In this document: piece after piece, positions 1 to 10,907 of the stretch
Layout of the letters: every line of letters begins with the position of its first letter
How positions within the stretch are numbered: the stretch's first letter is position 1
Assembly: GCA_037074765.1 (NCBI GenBank)
Contig: JBAMDO010000326.1
Coordinates: 1-39,536, forward strand
DNA: 39,536 bases
From: Mansonella perstans
Taxonomy: Eukaryota; Nematoda; Chromadorea; Rhabditida; Onchocercidae
Direction of reading: 5' to 3'
Program-made: the position numbers and the translations under genes
Notes under the pieces: model-generated
Database searches by the model: none
What the model was told of the DNA's origin: nothing
Seen by the model: only the letters and a program-made list of their open reading frames with translations

Positions 1-1418
1 GACAGATGATAATACACATTTCATTTTTTTTTCATTGTATATTACTTCAGTTTTTCGTACTTTTCTTTAAGATAAATTTTATTTCCTTCATTTTCTCACA
101 TCATTTCTTGTTTGTCTCAAAATTACCTGTACATTAAATTTAAATTTAAATTTCTGTCTTAATCTCAACAAAAATAATGTGCATACACTTAATTCTATTA
201 ATAATTTGATTTTACTTGTTTCCTTAAAAAGTTTTAAAAAAGTAATATTTACTTTAGATTCAACGAAAAAATACTTTTTTATCATTTCTAACAGAAAATA
301 AAATAAAAGTCTAACTTGAAACATCAAATATTTTTCACGAGATTAAAATTGAAATTTAAATTCAAAATAATTCATCTATTTTTTACTGTATCATGCTACC
401 TTGTTTTATGGATTAATTTCAAAAAAAAAAGAAATAAAAAGAAAGATTATCATTTAAGAAAAGAGTGATAAACACCTGTTTCAACAAAAAAAAGTGAAAG
501 AAGAGATTTTGGGAGCTTTACATTTTAACAAAATGCTTACTATCAATAAAAAGGAAAAGATGGAAAAAAGAGCAAAGGAAAAGATTGTTTGGGGTTTAGT
601 TAAAGTGGCAACAAAATATTCACAACTGACAAACAAAATACACAGCTTTTCATTCATCTTTTTTTTTTCCCATTTTATTCCAATTTCAATCCCTTCTAAA
701 ACTGTCCTTTATTCCCTTTTCCTGTCCTTCTCTCTATTATTTCTCACTTTAGCAATTATTTCAATTGAATATATATTATATTTGAGATCCTTAAAATCGC
801 GCAATCAAAATTCACTTCTTTTAAGAAAACAAAATGTAAATTATACTTGTAGTTTGATCTATGTGTCAATGATGAATGGAAGGATTGAAGTGAAAATATA
901 TTATATAATAGTTTTACACTGCTTTAAAAATTTTTAAACTCTATTCTCTCTTTCACCTTCTCTGTCCCTCTCCTTTCTTTCTCTCTCTCTCCTCGATGTT
1001 TTAAAATATGTAATTTTAGTTGATACAAACAATGAAATGATTGGAAATTATCGGATGAAAGAAATTTAACATATGAATTTATCAAAAATATTATGTAACA
1101 GATTAAATTTTCAAAACTTTTTCGTTCAAAATTTTGAGCACACACTATAGAAATTAGAGGTGAAATGCCTTTTGATTTTTGATAAATTGAAAATATTTCA
1201 GTAAATCAATGAATACTTTTTTTTTAAAAAAATTAAAAGAAAGAAAAGAATTTTAAAATTTCAGAAAAAAAAGGAAAGGAAAGAAAAATTCAAAAAAAGC
1301 ATGAACAAGCAGTTTATAGTAATGAAAGATAAAAATAGCATTCAAATCGTTTCATAAATATCCATTAATTTATTCCTACAAATTTTTCCCTTTTTTTTAC
1401 AAATGTTCCTATCAGTAG
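1..1418. other. AT-rich non-coding stretch
   Basis: No supported gene. Poly-A and poly-T runs dominate. A plus-strand open frame at 494-937 begins with GTG, and its first ATG is at 533. It runs through a pyrimidine-rich tract (655-760) that by itself yields a run of Phe, Leu, Ile and Ser. No splice or family signal supports it, so it is not annotated as a gene. Confidence 0.5.
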
Positions 1419-1550
1419 GAAGAAGAAAACGTTGTAAAGTATCCAACTAACGAATTAGAAAACGTTGTAAAAAAAATGAGCGAACGGATTCTTTTGAACC
1501 ATAACGAATTTTTAAAAAAAATGAAATTTGAACAGGGAACAGATAAATAG
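1419..1550 (+). CDS. Possible terminal exon of an unidentified upstream gene
   Basis: An open frame of 43 codons ends in TAG. Its composition is hydrophilic and coding-like (starts EEENVVKYPTNELENVVKK, ends KFEQGTDK) and it contains two ENVVK-like blocks. A CAGTAG acceptor-like site precedes it, and an AATAAA lies about 60 bases after the stop, as expected for the 3' end of a gene. I could not find matching upstream exons in 1-1400, and no family is recognised. It could also be a chance open frame in AT-rich DNA. Confidence 0.28.
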   Translation, partial: EEENVVKYPTNELENVVKKMSERILLNHNEFLKKMKFEQGTDK

Positions 1551-2306
1551 CTATTTGAATGTGTGAAATAGTAAAGTCTTCCTTTATGATGTCTTTTTAT
1601 TGAACCTTAAAAAATAAAAGATATTCGCTCGAATCAATTTTTTTAAATTTGAAATAATTTTTGATAAGCTATATTTTTTGCTCAGTTTTCTTTGGAAATT
1701 TTCCATTCTTATTATTATTTATATTATTTTTTAAAAAAGGAGCGAAACCATCTGCGTTGAATTTTTTTCTTCTTTTAATAAATTTCTTTAATCTTCTTTT
1801 CGATAATTCACTGACAAAATAAGAAAGTGCAAAAGTCATTCAAAAATATTGAGATGAACTTGGAAAGGTTATTGTTACCAAAAAAAGGGCCATTGTTTAA
1901 TTGCTTCTTAATTTCAATAAATTTGCTCTTCGTTTTTTTTGAAAATTAATAGTAAAATAATATAAGGGCAAAAGTTATCCAAATATGTTAAAATAGATCA
2001 ATTGTTAAACACGATTGCATTGGTAAGAAGAGAGTTTTCAATGTAAAATTAAAATCATTTTGTCATTTCTTCAAATCAATCAAAGGCTTTTCAAAAAATC
2101 TTTAGCTATATAATATCTTATACAATAGATTTTTGTTCCATTGCTAAAACATGCTGATTTTAATAACTTTTTGTAGTTTATGAATTTAACATATTTTAAA
2201 ATTTAAGGAAAGTTCAAATTTTTTAGTTTTTTTAACGCATTACTTTAGCACTTGCTTTCAGATTAAAAAGTCATTTCTCATATTTTCAACGCTAAAAGAA
2301 GATTTA
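1551..2306. other. Intergenic region upstream of the GCPII-like gene
   Basis: AT-rich with no coding signal. It holds a candidate AATAAA poly-A signal near 1611 and, at its right end, the presumed promoter and leader of the peptidase gene. Confidence 0.5.
2250..2261 (+). promoter_or_regulatory. Candidate trans-splice (SL) acceptor of the GCPII-like gene
   Basis: GCTTTCAG ends at 2261, 45 bases before the chosen ATG, and no coding exon is visible upstream. That is the usual layout of a spliced-leader acceptor. A 5' UTR cis-intron acceptor is the alternative. Confidence 0.4.
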
Positions 2307-5300
2307 ATGTCAGAGGAGAAATTTAATTTGGTCAACTACAAGTTGCTAAAAAGTTCATTACAACGATCATTATCGTTGTATGATGATGGTCAGCCTAAAA
2401 TAGAATATTGTGATCATACGACCACTGCTTCAACATCACTTAGTACTTCATCTGTTGCACAAAATTCGTCTCAGTCCGCATTACTTATCCAGGATTACAT
2501 TCCGGGATGTCATTCACAAAATGGTATGAATTGATGTAGATTTCCTTTTTTGACAAAATAAAAATTGCAATTTCAGGGGACTTAAATAATTCCAATGAAC
2601 AATTAATTAATCGACCATATATTTTTTCTTAAATTTCAAATTCTTCATAGCAAAATCTTTTTTATATTTTTTAAATTTATGCTATTTTCTTTCATATTTT
2701 TGTTGCAATTATTAGGAAAAAAGAAAGAGAGAAGCTAAGGTAATGGAACTTTTGTTATGAAAGGAAATATTATGCATAAAACATATATGGCTATAAAACA
2801 GAAGATTAAAAATTTCATTCAAACTATCAAATGCTAATTAATTTATGATAGAAATTTTTTTCAGATGAATTTCATTGCATATTATTAAATGGAAATGACC
2901 AACAAAGTTTTGGCAGTTGTATAACAATGGAATGTAATTATGATTGGAAAAGTATTAAACGAAATAATGAAAGTATTAATAAATATCCGGAATTATACGA
3001 TAATAGCAATGATTTGTATCAAAGAATTAATCAAAATTCAAATATGGAAATTTCGACGAGAAAATCAAAAATGAAATTTTCGACAACGACATCAAATAGC
3101 AGATTAATATCATTGCTAATATGTACTGTACTGGTATTTTTTATGATAATAATAGTGCTACTGATATTGGTGATATTTTTGAGTACAAAACGTACTACTT
3201 CTAGTACCATCACCAGCACAGGTAGTAGATGGAATTCACCATTCAATATAACCTTTACATATGCCGATCGTCAAATACGTCAAAATTTCGATGAGGTTAT
3301 TCATTATTCATTTTTGTCTTTTTTCTATTTTTCAATTTTTATATTAATAAATTTTAAAAAATGTGAAAAAAAAATTAGAATATAAATGGTTAATTAGTTA
3401 GTGTGAACTGAATACTAATTATTTACATAATTTGATAATTAATAACAATCAATAATTAATAATTGGCACAAAATATTTCTTCACTTTGTTATCAACCTAA
3501 TGGTATTTGTTACTGGAAACATAAAATTTTTATTCATTATCTGTAATTTTGGACTGAATTGATAAATAAACTTAAGGAGTGATAAATCAATCTAATCATG
3601 TTCAGTGCACTACGGTTAATATTTCAGGAAATTGTTAATCTTTTTTTTTCACCTTCTTTCCTTTTTAAAATTTTGTGTGAAATAAATCATTGTTTCCCGT
3701 TTGTTTTCTAAGTTGATAGTTAGTTACCCATATAAATATCTACTATCTATGATAGCTAATTGTTGCTTATAATGGATAAACGAATTTTTATCTATTATTA
3801 TTTCCAATTAATATTTGTTTATACAAATCCAGTTTAAATAAACGATTTGAAAACTGCGATTGCAATATTAAGATTAAAATACACTAATTTGTTGCTTCAC
3901 TTTTGAAAATGTTAACAAATCGTTAATTGAATTGATAAAAATAATGAAATTAATTATTTTTCATATAGAAACACTTTCAATTTCATTTTACACCTATTCA
4001 TAATTATTAATTGAAACTAATTGCTGATATTGTTTCATTTCTTTTTTCATTATCAAATCAATTTTTCAATTTCATTTTAATCTCATTCACAATTAAAACA
4101 AGTTACACAGTTTCAATATTACATAACATAAATAAATAAGGTTTACTTCTGTTTAGATTTGCCTTTTCATCTTTCATTCCGTTCATTTCCGCTTTATTTT
4201 TCGTTCAAATTAAATTATCCTTTCTTTTTGTTCTTGCTTCCAATTAATTTTTATTTTCGCAAATAATTTTGCAGCATTTTCAAATTAGTCAACAATTAAT
4301 GGGTGAATTTAAAGCTAGCAATATCAAGAGGAATATCAAGTGGCTATCCGGAAAAATGCATGTTGCAGGTACTGAAGAAAATACAGAACTTATGAGGAAA
4401 ATTGCTGATAAGGTGAATTATTTATTGATCAATAATTTCATTATAAATCAATTTGTTGATCAATAATTTCATTATAAATCATTTGTAATTTCTGAGACGC
4501 TAGAAATTTTGCAAATTTATTGCTACTGATATGGCAGTAAATCTTTTAGTTTGAATGAAATTAATGCGATATGAAAAATTCAATCAAAAATTTAATTCAG
4601 AAAAAGATTTTTGAGGAGAAAAATTGCAAGAATTATGAGTTAAGCTGAAAGCAAGTTTTATTAATTTTTTTAAAATTTCTCAAATGTATTAATTTACACA
4701 ATTTCAGTACCGCAGATATGGATATGATGTGAAAACTTCTAATTATAATGTTTTATTGAATTATCCAAATTATGAGAAGCCGAATCAAATTGAATTACAT
4801 ATGGGCGATAAAAAATGGCAAGTACTTAGTAATGGACTTGCTGAACGACTTGGCCCAAATGACGCACGAAAACAAGCAAGTTAATTTAATTAAATATTCA
4901 TAAAGTTGCTAGTATTCTGTTGCTTATGATATTTTAAATGTATCAATGAAGTGAAGCAAAAAAAAATTAGCCTATTCAGCAAGAAGATCCGCGGGCATTG
5001 GTTTATTGGGCTGCTTATTCAAAGAATGGTACAATAACTGGGCCAATAGTTTATGTTAATTATGGAACTGTTGATGATTACAAGCAATTAAACAAGGTTT
5101 ACCAAAGAAATTTCTTGACTAATAATTTTAGTTAATAATTACTGTCTGTTTGTTTCATACATCTTCATCCATATCATGTTTTATTCATTTTTTAAAGTAC
5201 TTGAAAAAAACCGAAGAAATTACTTCAATTATTAAAGAAGAACTTCCTTTATGGTGGAAAAATTTCTAAATTATTAAAACTAAATTATTTCAAAACTAAT

Positions 5301-8300
5301 TTGAATATGAAAAATAAAAAATAGTTTGATGTTGTTAATAATAAAATTTCTATTAATTAGACTATTATCGAATTGTGAAAAACGCTTTAAAAATATGTAA
5401 CAAATCTTGTTTGTTAAGATCGATCGTCAATTAAATTGTTGCTAATTCAATAGATTTCTTCGCAACATTCTGATTAAATATTTAATAAATTTATATTAAA
5501 TTCGTTATTCAAATATTTTATAAGTTAATCGCTTTATTTGTATGCGGAAACTTCATTAAAAAATCTTCAAAAAAAATGAAAATTAAAAAAAATTTACATT
5601 CGTGAAATGTAATCGTAAATTATTGTATTTTTGTATCGTTGTATCATCAAATACGATCTTTTATTTTATCAGTGCTAGACTTACCGTATGCTAGCTTATT
5701 GTGTACGAAATTTATTCCATGCAGGCTTAAGGCTACCAAATTAAAATTTCCAACAAATTTCATTGTTGTTTTAATTAGTGATATATTTATAATTTTAATT
5801 ACTGATATATATTTTTTACCAAAATGTATGATTTTACTGTTTTACTTTTTTATAAAAAATAGAGAGAAAGAAGACAAATGCAGCCGAGGTTGCGCTCATG
5901 ATATAGTTTAGCGTGAATTATTTAAAGAATGGTTATTTTAATCTATTCATTAAAAATATCGGTGAAATATTTGCATATGATGCATGATATTTGAATACAT
6001 TACATTCATAGAAGAAGTGATTTCAGTTTGGGATTTCGATAAAAGGTAAAATAGCATTATGTCGTTATGGTGCGATATTTCGTGGTGACAAGGTGCAAAT
6101 TGCCGCTAAGCATGGCGCTATTGGAATGATTTTATACAGTGATCCGTTTGATTACACAAATGGACGAAATAATGTGAAGGTTATTGAAAATAAAAAGTTC
6201 GCAACTATGTCCACTTTTAAGATTTTTATCAGTAAAGATGAAATATGCCATTATTGCAGGTATTTCCAAATGAAATTTGGTTACCAGAATCAGGAGCACA
6301 ACGTGGAACATTGTTAAAAACAGATGGTGATCCAGAAACACCACTGTTGCCGTCGAAATACTATATTTATCGTGCAGAAACGGAAGAAAATTTGCGTGAA
6401 CGACAAACAATGCCATCAATTCCGGTAATGCCTATTGGTTATCGTGATGCTCGGAAAATAATGGAAAATCTTAGTGGACCACAAGTTAAGGTTAAACTTT
6501 TGATACTATTCATTTCCACTATTTAGATTTTTTTTTAGTATATATGTTTAGTTTTAAAATATAACGAACTTTACTTTCTATTGAATCATTTACTGTAATT
6601 TTATTTCTGTTTTGTTATCTATTCATTCCGACTTAAGTTAATACTTATTTTTTTGATAGTTCACTATCTGCTTATATATGCAACTTTCTCCATCAAATTT
6701 TCAGCATTTGCAAAGATCAAAAAATTTTAAAACTTGTTATCCGATAAGCATACAAAGAATCATCGTTATTAGAACTGAATTTTAGCTACATAGTTGGATC
6801 GGATCTATGAACGTAACATATCGTATCACTGGATCAGCAATATTCCGTGTTACTGTGCATTCTACTTGTACACGTCGTATCATTACAAATATTGTAGCAA
6901 CGATGTTTGGACGCGAAGAACCGGATCGTTATGTGCTCTTCAGCAATCATTACGATGCTTGGGTTAAAGTAAGTGTTGAAACTAGCGCTAAGATTAATTA
7001 CTCAGATATTTAGGATAATTGTAATGTCATAAATGCTTAAATTGTCCAAAAAAGCTATAGCCATACTTATTATTAACTTCAGTTTTTTCTCGTTTACTGC
7101 TTAAATTTACACTTAATTAAGTTAACATATTTATTCAATTATATATATTCTTACTTATTATTCTATTTCGATTAATAGAGGCCTAAATAAAAGCATTTTT
7201 TTTTGCTGTAAAAATATTTGATCCTCATCGAAAAGAATTGCATTTTTTTCCGAGGAAGAAATTAAATGAAGGAAAAATAGAAGATTGACGAAAAAATTAC
7301 ATATCCATTTTCGTTACCATTGCCAAACTTCTCATAAGATTTTCTAAATTTTGCTTAATATTTTTCTTTTCGTTTTGAAATATATCACTTTTTTTTATTA
7401 AATAAAAAAGCAATGCAAAATTAGCCGAATTATTGAAATATTTTAGATTTTTTCATTAAATACGTAAAAATACGTGAAGAAATTTTGCTCCTGTTTTCGT
7501 TAAATTGCATGAAAATTACACTTTGAAAATAAATAGATAAATAGCAATTTATATAAATCATTATTGATTTCGTAGAAATGAACAGTAAATGCTTCATGTC
7601 AAAGGTTATCATAATGATAATTGATAGTTTGTGAAAGGTACTTTTCGTCATTGTAGGGTGCAATTGATCCAATATCTGCAACAGGTACAATGTTAGAAAT
7701 GTCACGGGTATTGTCGAAAATGAAAGAGAAAAGAAAATGGCGTCCACGACGTACAATAATGTTTTGCTTATGGGATGCTGAAGAATTTGGACTTATTGGG
7801 AAGTTAAATTTCATTCTTTTAAAGTAAATTAGTAATTTTTCTAACTTTTAGTAGTTAATCACTACTTCTTTTAAAGGAAGTACAGAATGGGTGGAAGAAT
7901 TTATGAAACCACTTGAGCAACGTGCTGTTGCAGTAATTAACGTTGATAATATCAATGGTGATACATTACTTTCTGTTAAAGCTGTCCCTTTACTTTACCG
8001 AGTTATTGTCAATGCAGCTGCCAAGTAATTATTTTATGCTCTTTTTTTTGAAATTTATTTAATAAAAATTAATTTTTACCCTAATGGCTTTTTTCTCATA
8101 AATTTTTAATAAAATCAATGAGATAACTGAGTTTAAAAAATTTTATGTGTGTTATGTATAATATGAATGTACACGTATAGATTTATCAATTAATAGTGGA
8201 TTAACATGAACGTATACATCGATGCTATGGTAAAATTTACAAATGTTTCATTTTGCTTAAATTTTAACATTTTATATTATTCTAATTTTTTCAAATGTTT

Positions 8301-9757
8301 TTAATTATAATAAAACAGAGTGGAAAGTTCAAACATGTTGGAGCGAGAAGCAGAACGGATGACATTATTAGATTCTTGGAAATTTTATAATCCAAAAGGA
8401 CCAATTACTGGTGATCGCTCGATTCCTGGTATCGATATACCTGGAACTGGTTCTGATTTTCAGGTTATTTGATTTGTTTTATAATATATGTTTGTAAGAT
8501 TATCAAAAATATATTCAGAAAGAAATTATGTTTAATTTTATTCATTTATTTTAGCGATTTATCACCTATTTGGGTATACCAGTGATTGATATGAAACTGG
8601 AAAGTGCTCCGTTATATAATTATATGCTTTATCACACAATGTATGAAATTCCTTGGCTACTGGACAATTTTCTTGATCAAAATTATACCGCACTGATGGC
8701 AGTAGGACAATTATGGCTCGAAATTGGACGAGATATTGCGGATAGTTTAGTTAGTCATATATCGTTATTATTTTTCCCTAATAATATTTGTTTCCATTTT
8801 TGTTAAATTTTAACTTAATAAATTAGTAAAAGTTATTAAACGGTAATGAAAAAAAAGCTTAACTTTTTTTTTTTTAAATTTAGATAATTCCATTTAATTT
8901 ACACGATTATGGTTTGGTATTGGTTGATTTCATCGATCGAATGGATCAACAATTGGAACTTTTGGGAATTCCGAAAGCAATTGGTACAAAAACATATCGT
9001 ATTATATTAAATAATTTACGCGAAGCATTAACACGGTTTCAAGTTGTTGCAGATGTAATACAGGAAATTACTCAGGTATTATAGTATATGAAATATATTC
9101 CATTAATTTCAATTCAGTTTGAAAATTTACCTTATTAAAAATTTTTTTGCTTTCTTTTTGTAACTTAGATAATTTGTATGATACGATACGGCAACAAATG
9201 GATTGCTCCTCTATTTCAATTGAATATGAATGAAAATTAAATTTTAATATTTTGAAAGTGCTATGTAAGAGTAAATTAACAGGAATTAGGAAGTAAACAA
9301 ATTATTCAATTAATATAATTCGAGAGTTTATTTGCTGATTTTATTATGCATGTCTAGCAGTAAAATAAAATTAACAGTTGAATTACTATAAAAGCAAATT
9401 TTTTAGTCAGTTAATACGGGTCATGAATCGATAAATATCAAACAAGTGGAAATGTTGAATCACCGGATGCAATTTATTGAGCGTGCATTTATTACCGAAC
9501 AAGGTATATATCCGGAACGAGTTGAATTTCGTCATTTAATCTTTACCAGTAGTAGTATCCATAATGATTACGGAAATTTACTGTTCGGTGGAATTTTGGA
9601 TCCAGCATTGCAATGGCATAATTCATTTGTTATGGGTAATTTGAGCAAAACAAATTACTGGTTAGAAATGGTCAAAATTGGACTTGCTAAGTTGCATTAC
9701 GGTATCGAATCGGCCATTTTGGTATTGGATTTGGACGGTTATTACGAGAAAAAATGA
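2307..9757 (+). CDS. gcp-2: Glutamate carboxypeptidase II-like M28 metallopeptidase (type II membrane protein)
   Basis: Fourteen exons join in phase to 936 residues: 2307-2523, 2865-3295, 4275-4412, 4708-4875, 4980-5096, 6027-6179, 6260-6490, 6786-6968, 7657-7802, 7881-8024, 8319-8463, 8555-8749, 8884-9075, 9407-9757. Residues 1-152 form a long Ser/Asn-rich cytoplasmic tail and about 153-178 is the membrane anchor. The ectodomain follows the GCPII order: PA domain ([17 protein letters not shown]), M28 peptidase, then helical dimerisation domain. The two-zinc site is intact: His540 (SNHYDAW), bridging Asp550 (GAIDP), base Glu588 and ligand Glu589 (WDAEEFG), Asp617 (INVDN), His718 (LYHTMYE). 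Family members cleave C-terminal glutamate or short peptides outside the cell. Human GCPII has about 750 residues; the excess here is the N-terminal tail. Intron 4 is GC-AG. The exon 9/10 junction is the least certain. The family is sure; the exact substrate is not. Confidence 0.93.
4425..4485. repeat. Tandem duplication of about 31 bp
   Basis: Two nearly perfect adjacent copies of a unit beginning TTGATCAATAATTTCATT sit just inside intron 3 of the peptidase gene. Confidence 0.8.
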
Positions 9758-10467
9758 ATATCATTTGATAAAGAAATTAAATTGCTGAAATGATTGTTAT
9801 TCATTTTATATGATAAATATTTGCCTTAGCATTGTTATGATATTTCATGCAATATTTCCATTGAGAAATAAGAAAGTTTTTTCAGCATTAAATTTAGAAT
9901 AATACAATTATTTATAAGTTTTGAATAGTGCTATATATAATGTATATATTTTATTACTCATTTTAAGAAGCTGCCTTCATTAGTGTCTTCTATTTGATCA
10001 TAAATCCTTTGAAAAAAAGATGTTCTCATTATTTGCCTATTAATATTTCTGTTATTTTTTATGGTTTTTATTAGTTATAACCATTATTTTTTTGATGAAA
10101 AATTGAACTTTCATAATTGTTTTTGTTAAATTATTACTGAGTTTTTCAGATTATTTACTTCATCACTAATTTTTTTCATTTTTATCACATAATAAAGTTT
10201 TTGTAAATTTTGTTTTGAAAATTTATGATTGTGTAAGCAAGACAAAAAAATCTTATTATTATGAATTAGAAATTATTATCATGATAGATATAAGTTTTTC
10301 TATTACCATACAGATCATAATGAGATCAGTTATTTTTTGGTTGATTATAATTAATAGTGAGTACTATCGAGTGAAGATTGGGATATTTTTCTTTGCTGCA
10401 TGTCGTATTTTCATTCTTGTGATACATAGTTGTTAATATCAGAATGATGAATACAGATTATTTTTGA
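9758..10467. other. Convergent 3' intergenic region
   Basis: AT-rich spacer between the stop codons of the peptidase gene (plus) and the small secreted-peptide gene (minus). An AATAAA occurs near 10191 on the plus strand. No further coding signal seen. Confidence 0.5.
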
Positions 10468-10891
10468 TCAATGGCGTCGAAATAGATTGGCAAAGTTGAA
10501 AACTGGTTTCTTGAGAAGCCTGTTTAGCTGTGTCAATTTTGTTCGTTCCTTAATCATTCCTCTGCCATCGATATTTTTACCTAAATTTGTCTATTAAATG
10601 TTAGTGAAATAAACAGAAAAAAAATATGAATTCAAGTAGTTATTTAATTATAGCATTGCTATTTAAATGCAGAAATTACTATTTTTGAACCAATAAGCTT
10701 TTTTGTAATCGCATCCTTTCATTTTGCAATAAGATATAATAAGTGCGAAATTTGAAAATTTCAGTTAAACCTAAAAATCTTTTTAATTCACTCAGTGGGA
10801 ATTTCTCGACAACATGAAAATAAGGACGTGATTGAAGAAATTCCGATGAAATGCAAGCGATGCAAAACATCCCGATCAGTAGTAAAATCAT
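10468..10891 (-). CDS. Small secreted peptide precursor, 77 residues, unrecognised
   Basis: Two exons, 10771-10891 and 10468-10580, join in phase across a 190-bp intron. The product starts MILLLIGMFCIACISS, a typical signal peptide, so export is expected. The mature part is basic and has several pairs: KR at 37-38, KK at 64-65 and RR at 75-76. The last two pairs bracket PVFNFANLF near the C-terminus, a layout reminiscent of neuropeptide precursors, though there is no amidation glycine. A consensus TTTCAG acceptor lies 8 bases upstream of the ATG, as for a trans-spliced mRNA, which supports both the start and the reality of the gene. The gene is convergent with the peptidase. I recognise no family; an excretory/secretory peptide is the alternative to a neuropeptide. 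Confidence 0.62.
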
Positions 10892-10899
10892 TTCTCACC

Positions 10900-10907
10900 C
10901 TGAAATT
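10900..10907 (-). promoter_or_regulatory. Trans-splice acceptor of the small secreted peptide gene
   Basis: On the minus strand, AATTTCAG is followed by an 8-base leader (GGTGAGAA) and the ATG. The short leader is typical of a spliced-leader addition site. Confidence 0.55.

Noticed and set aside
494..937. Long plus-strand open frame (147 codons)
   Set aside because: Starts with GTG, and its middle is a pyrimidine tract translating to repetitive Phe/Ser/Leu. It shows no domain, trans-splice site or splice signal.
924..1145. Minus-strand open frame
   Set aside because: Overlaps a purine-rich simple tract; low-complexity Glu/Lys/Arg at its end and no supporting signal.
7430..7814. Minus-strand open frames across exon 9 of the GCPII-like gene
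   Set aside because: Antisense shadows of the conserved peptidase exon (7657-7802).
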